A stretch of 64,000 nucleotides of DNA from contig NZ_JACYXI010000013.1 of assembly GCF_014842915.1 (NCBI RefSeq), positions 62,001 to 126,000 of the forward strand, written 5' to 3'. Below the pieces are notes generated by a model that was not told the DNA's origin, ran no database searches, and worked only from the letters and a program-made list of their open reading frames with translations. The DNA comes from Roseibium litorale. GTDB lineage: Bacteria > Pseudomonadota > Alphaproteobacteria > Rhizobiales > Stappiaceae. Shown one piece after another: positions 58,509 to 64,000 of the stretch (its first letter is position 1; every line of letters starts with the position of its first letter). A program made the translations under genes and the position numbers.

Positions 58509-60242
58509 TCAATCGTCGCGCCGGATCATGTTGGTAACGGACGCAGCGGCTATGGCCGTGACAACCCAGCCAAGAATAACAAAGAGCTTCTGAACACCGA
58601 ACATCGACCAGCCCCACCAGCTTCTCTCGGTCGAGGGGCCCCAGGCGTCGGTTTGGCCGATGTTGATGATCGGGATCACTACATCTGCTGCATAGAAGAA
58701 GGGTTCGAAGGTCTCGTAATCCCTTCCATACTGCTTAGCCCAGACTTCCGCAGGCCGCTCTTCCGTCCTCGACAGATTTTGCCACTCCGACGAGATCTGG
58801 ATGACATCGGAGTTCGGCGTCAGATCTCCCATGTTCCACGATACTTGAGCCAAAGCCGTCATGCAGGCAATCAGGAACGCAAGAACCAACAAGCTCCGCC
58901 CCGGCTTGTAGCCATAGCCTGTAACATATCGATAAACTCGGTCGGCGCTTCGATGAAATAACAAGCGCAAGACGGTCTTTGCATTGTCCCAAAGGAGTTG
59001 ATTTCGGAAATCCTGCCGGAGAAGACTCACAACCAAAGGGTCACGATTTTGAACCCAATCAGACTTGCCAAAACGCTGTTTAAACAACTCTCCCCAGTTC
59101 TCGCTCAACTCCGCGACCTTAGTCGCACTTACGTTAAGTGCCTGCAGAGGCTCTTTATTGTTTACGTGTTCAAGAAATTTTCGCAAATTGCGACGGAAAC
59201 GAAGCTCATCCCTCCATCGTCCCCTCACAGCTTTACGCTGCTGGATCTCTTTCTCGATCAAGATTTCCCGAGCTTCGCGTCGGTGACCAGTTTCTCTGTA
59301 GAACCTGGCTAACTGCTGGTAGGGCTGAGGATAAAAACTTCCATTAAATTGCGCGCCCTTTTTCAACCATGATTTGCGAAACCGCAGATCTAGCGGACCA
59401 ATTAGATTCTCATAGGTTAAGCCTATCAGATTTAGATTTTCTACCATCTCCCAACTTGCAGCGCTGTCTACCAACCCGCCAAGCTGTGCGCTGTTAAAAG
59501 CAATGCGCCCCTTGACTGACTTGATTTGACGCCAGACGAAGCCGCCAGCCACAGTCAATCTTTGCGCGTTGAGAGCTTGGCCATCTGCACCGTCTAGCTC
59601 TGCTCCTGTAAAATCCAGCTGACCCACAATCTCTGCACCGGCGAGACGAACCTCACCTTTGCTTTTTAGATCACAAAGAACCAAATCACTTTTTACTCTG
59701 ACACCTTGTGCGTTGAGAGCCCTTCCGTCGCCACTGCCGAGTTGTGCTCCCGTGAAGATCAATTGACCGCCAATCTCAGCTCCGGCCAAATTGACATCCC
59801 CCGTATTTATCAACCGACGCAGAAACACATCTCCCATCACGATGATACCTTGGACGTAGAGGCCAGGCAGCTTAGTACCTGTCATATTGAGAAACTCAAA
59901 CCTTGTCTTAAGCGCCACGACCTTGTGCTCAAAGTTGCAATTAATAAGACCTGTTGCACCACGAGAAGATGCAAAGCTCAGATCAAGCAGACCAGAAATC
60001 CACGCTCCTTCTAATTTTACTCCCCACTCATGAACTTGGCACTTCTCGCAACCTCCGAGGATCAGATAACGTAGAAGCGCGGCGCGGATCGTTCGTCCTT
60101 CGCTTGGTCCATCTGGACAGGTACCATCGCCAAGTTTGGTCAACCGGCCAGATTTGCAATTGTGGATCAGTGTATGCTCGGCCTCAGAAAGGTCTCCAGC
60201 TTCAATTAGAGTTTGAATATCGGAAAATGTGCGAATGAGCAT
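58509..60242 (-). CDS. Beta-helix repeat protein with C-terminal transmembrane domain
   Basis: A 577-aa protein in AT-rich sequence. Residues about 60-300 consist of pentapeptide-like coils (GAEIGGQLIFTGAQL, ALNAQGVRVKSDLVL, GAEIVGQLDFTGAELDG, ALNAQRLTVAGGFVW), predicting a right-handed beta-helix. A helical hairpin (YPQPYQQLARFYRETGHRRE, AREILIEKEIQQRKA) follows, then a hydrophobic C-terminus with about three TM helices (RSLLVLAFLIACMTALAQVS, FFYAADVVIPIINI, KLFVILGWVVTAIAAASVTN). Relatives are often labelled only as membrane-associated proteins. ATG 60242 begins the conserved part; a TTG at 60302 is possible. Function unknown, probably acquired. Confidence 0.78.
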   Translation of the reverse strand: MLIRTFSDIQTLIEAGDLSEAEHTLIHNCKSGRLTKLGDGTCPDGPSEGRTIRAALLRYLILGGCEKCQVHEWGVKLEGAWISGLLDLSFASSRGATGLINCNFEHKVVALKTRFEFLNMTGTKLPGLYVQGIIVMGDVFLRRLINTGDVNLAGAEIGGQLIFTGAQLGSGDGRALNAQGVRVKSDLVLCDLKSKGEVRLAGAEIVGQLDFTGAELDGADGQALNAQRLTVAGGFVWRQIKSVKGRIAFNSAQLGGLVDSAASWEMVENLNLIGLTYENLIGPLDLRFRKSWLKKGAQFNGSFYPQPYQQLARFYRETGHRREAREILIEKEIQQRKAVRGRWRDELRFRRNLRKFLEHVNNKEPLQALNVSATKVAELSENWGELFKQRFGKSDWVQNRDPLVVSLLRQDFRNQLLWDNAKTVLRLLFHRSADRVYRYVTGYGYKPGRSLLVLAFLIACMTALAQVSWNMGDLTPNSDVIQISSEWQNLSRTEERPAEVWAKQYGRDYETFEPFFYAADVVIPIINIGQTDAWGPSTERSWWGWSMFGVQKLFVILGWVVTAIAAASVTNMIRRDD

Positions 60243-60590
60243 GAAAATCACTTTGCTGAAAAGGTGTCTTTTCAGGCTAGCCGCACGCTCATCCTGCTGC
60301 AACTCATGACTGCACCGAATAGGTCTTATTCAGGGGAGGTTTTGTAGGCTCTCAAGACCTCACACAAGTCTGCACCGACAGCACAGGTGCGATGCACGTT
60401 CGAGTCTTCTCCGGTCATCCTCCCCGAACGGGGTGCTAATCCAAGTCCCGGCATCACGAAAAGATTTTCTACGCGCAGAGTGCAAGGCTTAGAATTATCT
60501 CCAACATCAAGATGACGACGGAAGTTGGATTGGATCCAGCATTAAGTGCGAGATGATCGCGGAGCTAGAGGGACATACAGGACAAGCCCC
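60243..60590. other. Intergenic region between the beta-helix gene and qorR
   Basis: A 348-bp gap of mixed composition. I see no gene, tRNA or strong hairpin. It marks the right edge of the AT-rich segment, which ends around 60540. Confidence 0.5.
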
Positions 60591-61040
60591 CTATTCCGCC
60601 CCCTCTCCCACCCCGGCGATCGTTTCGCGGATTTCCAGAATCCGCCCAATGTTGTCCTCAACCCAGACCACGAAATCCCGCACCTTCAGGGCAGCTTCCT
60701 CGCCGAGCGGCGTGAGGGAATATTCCACGTGGGGCGGGACGACGGGAAAGGACTGGCGCAGGACGAAGCCATCGGCCTCCAGCGTCTGCAGGGTCTGGGC
60801 CAGCATCTTTTCGCTGACGCCGCCGACCTTGCGTCTGAGTTCGGAGAAGCGGTGCGTGTGCTCCAAAAGCGCGATCAGCACAAGAACGCCCCATCGGCTC
60901 GTCAGGTGGCTGAGAATTTCCCGCGAGGGGCAGCGCTCGCTCAGAACCCTGCCCCGTCCCAGGATGCCATCGAGCGAAAGATCCCGCTCCTGACCAGCGG
61001 AACCTTCAGCGTTTGCGCGGGTTTGCGGCTGTGCGCCCAT
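60591..61040 (-). CDS. HxlR-family redox regulator, QorR/YtfH-like
   Basis: A 149-aa protein from ATG 61040 (TTGGAGAG upstream). HTH core LTSRWGVLVLIALLEHTHRF, SELRRKVGGVSEKMLAQTLQ and the wing FVLRQSFPVVPPHVEYSLTP are typical HxlR. Cys37 (SERCPSREIL) is in the position of the redox-sensing Cys of QorR-type regulators. The divergent neighbour is qorB, the same pairing as ytfH/ytfG in E. coli. Confidence 0.92.
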   Translation of the reverse strand: MGAQPQTRANAEGSAGQERDLSLDGILGRGRVLSERCPSREILSHLTSRWGVLVLIALLEHTHRFSELRRKVGGVSEKMLAQTLQTLEADGFVLRQSFPVVPPHVEYSLTPLGEEAALKVRDFVVWVEDNIGRILEIRETIAGVGEGAE

Positions 61041-61059
61041 GGCACTCTCCAACTTTTTT

Positions 61060-61100
61060 CAAACTTACCTTTTTGTATGTACTTACCAAAAGAAAGTTTG
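61060..61100. promoter_or_regulatory. Divergent qorR/qorB control region
   Basis: CAAACTT at 61060-61066 is inverted as AAGTTTG at 61094-61100. Between them ACTTACC occurs twice (61063-61069 and 61081-61087), spaced 18 bp. This direct/inverted arrangement is a candidate HxlR operator covering both promoters. Confidence 0.55.
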
Positions 61101-61153
61101 CAAGACATATGTCACTGCATCGCAAAAATCACAGCCACGAAATGGAGATCGAC

Positions 61154-62005
61154 ATGATTGCAGTGACCGGTGCCAATGGCCAGCTGGGCCGCCTTGTTCT
61201 TGAAGCCTTGACCACCAAGGGCGCCTCTTCTGTCCGCGCGCTGGTGCGCAGCCCGGAAAAAGCGCAGGACCTTGCCAGCAGCACGGTTTCGGTTGTTGAG
61301 GCCGACTACAACAAGCCGGAAACGCTCGCCGGTGCGCTCAAGGGCGCCGACCGGCTTCTTTTGATTTCCGGCAGCGAAATCGGCCAGCGCATTCCCCAGC
61401 ACACGGCGGTGATCGAAGCAGCAAAGACAGCGGGCGTGAAACTGATCGCCTATACCAGCCTTCTTCATGCGGACAGCTCGCAGATGGCTCTGGCCGTTGA
61501 ACACAAGGCAACGGAAGAAGCTTTGAAGGCCTCGGGGCTGGCCTATGTTCTGCTGCGCAACGGCTGGTATCTGGAAAATTACGACAGTTCTCTGGCCGCC
61601 GGCCTGCAGCATGGTGCGATCACCGGTGCCGCCGGTGACGGCAAGATCGCAGCCGCTTCCCGCAAGGACTACGCGGACGCTGCCGCCGCTGTGCTCGTTG
61701 ATCCAGACAGCTCCAGCCGCATCTACGAACTGGCCGGAAGCCCCGCCTTCACAATGAGCGAGCTGGCGGCCAGCCTGTCGGAAGCCTCCGGCAAGGAGAT
61801 CCCCTACACCAACATGGCAAAGGACGACTATGCCAAGATGCTGCTGCAGGCCGGTCTGCCAGAAGGCTTTGCCAATATTATCTCCGACAGCGCTGCCAAC
61901 GCGGCGAAGGGATCGCTCTATGGTTCGTCAGAGGATCTGGAAAAGCTGATTGGCCGCAAGAGCCTGTCCTATCAGGACTATGTCCGGGCTTTCGTGGCAC
62001 ACTGA
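61154..62005 (+). CDS. qorB: NAD(P)H:quinone oxidoreductase type 2 (QorB/YtfG-like)
   Basis: A 283-aa NmrA/SDR-like protein: MIAVTGANGQLGRLVLEALT is the Rossmann Gly motif. DRLLLISGSEIGQRIPQH, KLIAYTSLLHADSSQ and YVLLRNGWYLENY align closely by eye with E. coli QorB. AGDGKIAAASRKDYADAAAA is also conserved. It reduces quinones with NADPH and protects from quinone stress. ATG 61154 has GGAG upstream; earlier in-frame ATGs lie in the control region. Confidence 0.95.
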   Translation: MIAVTGANGQLGRLVLEALTTKGASSVRALVRSPEKAQDLASSTVSVVEADYNKPETLAGALKGADRLLLISGSEIGQRIPQHTAVIEAAKTAGVKLIAYTSLLHADSSQMALAVEHKATEEALKASGLAYVLLRNGWYLENYDSSLAAGLQHGAITGAAGDGKIAAASRKDYADAAAAVLVDPDSSSRIYELAGSPAFTMSELAASLSEASGKEIPYTNMAKDDYAKMLLQAGLPEGFANIISDSAANAAKGSLYGSSEDLEKLIGRKSLSYQDYVRAFVAH

Positions 62006-62088
62006 TCTGTCCGGCCCATCCTCCGGCCCTCTCTTCAAGAGGCCGGAGGGTGGATGACACAAGTTCTAACCGGGCCAGCGTCACACGC

Positions 62089-62196
62089 GCTGTCCCGGCC
62101 TTGAGCCGGGACCTGCTCTAGCGACTTCGCCTATTCATCCGGGCGAATGGGCTGCAGATCCCGGATCTCCGCTGCGCTGCGTCCGGGAAGGCGCGG
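62089..62196. repeat. Family C repeat
   Basis: GCTGTCCCGGCCTTGAGCCG, GGGAC and, 50 bp on, GCAGATCCCGGATCTCCG, GCTGCGTCCGGGAAGG. Same orientation as 17761-17857. It lies between qorB and the convergent permease gene. Confidence 0.8.
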
Positions 62197-62255
62197 AGGA
62201 GAGGTTTTCCGGCCGTCTCTTACCCATTCTGCGGGGAGCCGCAGTTGGGTTTGCC

Positions 62256-63416
62256 TCACCCGCTCTGCCGCCGCAGCAGCCCCAGAAAAAACACGCCGCC
62301 CAGAAAACCGGTGACGATGCCGACCGGAATGTCCTCTGGCGCAAGCAGGGTACGGGCGGCGAGATCCGCCCAGATCATGATCAGCGCTCCAGCCAAAAGC
62401 GAGGCAGGCAGCACCCGGCGGTAACTGCCGCCGGTGATCCGCCGCACGATATGGGGCACCATCAGCCCGACAAAGCCGATGATGCCCGAGAAAGCCACCA
62501 TCACGCCGGTGATCAGCGAGCAGACAACAAAGATCGTCAGCCGGAAACGTGTCACGGCGATGCCCAGGGTGGCAGCGGTCTCGTCGCCGATGGTCATGGC
62601 GTTAAGGTCTTCCGCGCGGGCGATGAGATAGGGAACGGTCAGCGCCAGAACGCCGATCGGAAAGACCAGATGGCTCCATTGTGCCAGCCCCAGTCCGCCC
62701 AGCATCCAGAAGATCACCGTATGGGTCGCGCGCGGATCGCCCATGAAGATCAGCATGTTGCCGAGGGACATGAGGATGAAGGACACGGCAACGCCTGCCA
62801 GCACCAGCTTGTCCGCACTTGTGGCCCCGGTCAGCCGTGTCACCGCCAGAACCATGGCGGTTGCCAACAGCGCTCCACCAAAGGCCATGACCGGCACCGT
62901 GAGCAATCCCAGAAACAGCCCCGTGTGCAGCAGCGCGGTGATGGCCCCGCAGGCCCCGCCCGCTGAAATGCCCAGAAGATGCGGATCGGCCAGCGGATTG
63001 CGGGTCACCGCCTGAAGCGCGGCCCCGACGGCAGCCAGCCCGGCCCCGACGCAGGCGGCAAGGATCGCTCTTGGAATGCGGATGTCCCAGACAATGGCCT
63101 CGCGCCCGGCGGACCAGACCGGCTCCACCGCTCCCGGCAGCAGCTTGTTGATCAGAATGCCGGCCACATGGCCGACCGGCACCGGAACGGAGCCGGTGCC
63201 GACAGCGACCAGGAAGGACAGAACGAGAAGGCCCAGACAGCAGAGCACCACAAGCCGGAAACGCCCCTTGCCGTCAGAAGCATGCGCTGCCCGTACCGGA
63301 AGCTCGCGTGGAAGATCTCCCGGCCGCAGGACCGCCCGCCCGGACATGGCTGGCATTCCGCCCGTCGCGTGCAGGTCTTCCCGTTCAAGCGCCTGTCCGG
63401 CTGTCCGGTCCAGCAT
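62256..63416 (-). CDS. FecCD-family ABC transporter permease (iron siderophore, haem or B12)
   Basis: A 386-aa integral membrane protein with about ten TM helices and the FecCD/BtuC hallmarks: IRIPRAILAACVGAGLAAVG, ALQAVTRNPLADPHLLGISA (with the G-GAP region) and GFVGLMVPHIVRRITGGSYR, the last being the ATPase coupling loop. The first about 50 residues are an unusually long hydrophilic extension. Internal Met21 or Met24 could be the true start. It follows the binding protein gene by 3 bp. The ATPase gene is not in the window. Confidence 0.93.
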   Translation of the reverse strand: MLDRTAGQALEREDLHATGGMPAMSGRAVLRPGDLPRELPVRAAHASDGKGRFRLVVLCCLGLLVLSFLVAVGTGSVPVPVGHVAGILINKLLPGAVEPVWSAGREAIVWDIRIPRAILAACVGAGLAAVGAALQAVTRNPLADPHLLGISAGGACGAITALLHTGLFLGLLTVPVMAFGGALLATAMVLAVTRLTGATSADKLVLAGVAVSFILMSLGNMLIFMGDPRATHTVIFWMLGGLGLAQWSHLVFPIGVLALTVPYLIARAEDLNAMTIGDETAATLGIAVTRFRLTIFVVCSLITGVMVAFSGIIGFVGLMVPHIVRRITGGSYRRVLPASLLAGALIMIWADLAARTLLAPEDIPVGIVTGFLGGVFFLGLLRRQSG

Positions 63417-63419
63417 CCG

Positions 63420-64000
63420 TCACTGCCCCCAGAAGGCGGTGGCGAGGGTCTTGACCGCTTCAATGTTGCGCGGGCCGGGTGTCGCCTGGACATAATCCAG
63501 CGTGACAAAGCGGTTGTTCTTCACCGCGTTGATCTTCGCCAGAGCCGGATTGCTGCGCATGAAGTCCCGTTTCTGCTCCGCAGTGACATTGCCGTAGTTG
63601 ACGATGACCACGACATCCGGGTTCTTTTCGACGACGGTTTCCCAGTCGATGGTGGCCCAGCTCTTTTCAAAGTCATCCAGCACGTTGACGCCGCCAGCCG
63701 CTTCGATCAAGGCTGTGGGCATGGCGTAGCGGCCCGCTGTGAAGGGCTTTTCCTCGCCGCTGTCATAGACGAACACCTTCAGCGGCTCGCTGCCGGTCTT
63801 CAGGGAGGCGCGGAAACCGGCCAGTTCCTTCCGGTATCCGGCGACCAGCGCCTCCGCCTTGTCCTCAACATCGAAGATACGGCCAAGGTTCAGGAGGTCA
63901 TTGTACATGTCCTCCATCGACACCTTGGGCTTGCTGCCGATGTGGATGCAGGATTCCGTCAGCTCATAGACCTTGATACCGAACGGCTCGAGGGTTTCCG
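63420..64000 (-). CDS. ABC transporter substrate-binding protein (FecB/BtuF type), 5' end cut by the window
   Basis: The C-terminal about 193 residues of a periplasmic binding protein. The reading frame continues past base 64000 (it reads ETLEPFGIKVYELTES, then IHIGSKPKVSMEDMYNDLLN), so the Met at 63923 is not the start. LGRIFDVEDKAEALVAGYRK, NVLDDFEKSWATIDWETVVE and NPDVVVIVNYGNVTAEQKRD fit class III (FecB/BtuF) proteins for siderophores, haem or cobalamin. Ligand cannot be told. Confidence 0.9.
   Translation of the reverse strand, partial: ETLEPFGIKVYELTESCIHIGSKPKVSMEDMYNDLLNLGRIFDVEDKAEALVAGYRKELAGFRASLKTGSEPLKVFVYDSGEEKPFTAGRYAMPTALIEAAGGVNVLDDFEKSWATIDWETVVEKNPDVVVIVNYGNVTAEQKRDFMRSNPALAKINAVKNNRFVTLDYVQATPGPRNIEAVKTLATAFWGQ

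Noticed and set aside
60243..60590. Possible tRNA or attachment site at the edge of the AT-rich segment
   Set aside because: I looked for a cloverleaf and a TTCGA-type T-loop flanked by stems; only scattered short pairings were found.

Overview
The window looks like a chromosomal segment of a GC-rich alphaproteobacterium of the order Hyphomicrobiales. A Stappiaceae-like genus such as Pannonibacter, Labrenzia/Roseibium or Stappia is my best guess, from gene content only. Pointers are a complete Rhodobacter-type gene transfer agent (GTA) cluster, a MucR zinc-finger regulator, DUF6456 next to a DnaA-C-like HTH protein, DUF1491, DUF5330, DUF2336, SufE and a seven-gene Mrp/Pha antiporter operon. 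No rRNA, tRNA, CRISPR array, integrase or transposase gene was recognised.

Region 1 (1-17,700, almost all minus strand) is a GTA structural cluster in canonical order: gp1-like, terminase large subunit, portal, gp3.5-like, prohead protease, capsid, connectors, tail tube, chaperones, very short tape measure, DUF2460, DUF2163, NlpC/P60 peptidase and TIM-barrel hub. It is followed by DUF2793, a GH24 muramidase and a small holin-like membrane protein. Dispersed palindromic repeats, a strong internal terminator after the capsid gene and two plus-strand small genes interrupt it. Region 2 (18,200-24,300) holds DUF3833, an FMN glutamate-synthase-like protein, a divergent flavodoxin-fold oxidoreductase/TetR pair with clear operators, a tandem duplication of a 78-aa Cys-rich protein and a MarR-GNAT fusion with its own palindrome.

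Region 3 (24,800-28,200) is an AT-rich two-gene island: an unknown 278-aa protein followed 1 bp later by a 765-aa SF1 (UvrD-like) helicase, a candidate undescribed defence module. Next come ParDE, YcgN, and PBP1A with two coupled DUF1214/DUF1254-like genes. A second AT-rich island (33,050-34,330) carries a Panacea-domain (PanA) antitoxin and a two-TM PanT-like toxin. Region 4 (34,300-50,300) is core: lipoprotein, DUF2336, DUF1491, peptidoglycan-binding protein, histidine kinase, DUF5330, SufE, DUF6456/HTH, MucR and mrpABCDEFG.

Region 5 (50,700-64,000) alternates core genes (GST, MsrB, a divergent PepSY/cytochrome b versus PepSY/two-component unit, QorR/QorB, iron/B12 ABC uptake) with two more AT-rich insertions: an ArsR-HTH fusion protein of unknown function and a beta-helix membrane protein. 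Three of the four AT-rich islands abut repeat clusters. At least four repeat families are present, including two that look like miniature inverted-repeat elements, and one about 0.5 kb composite repeat is duplicated in tandem.
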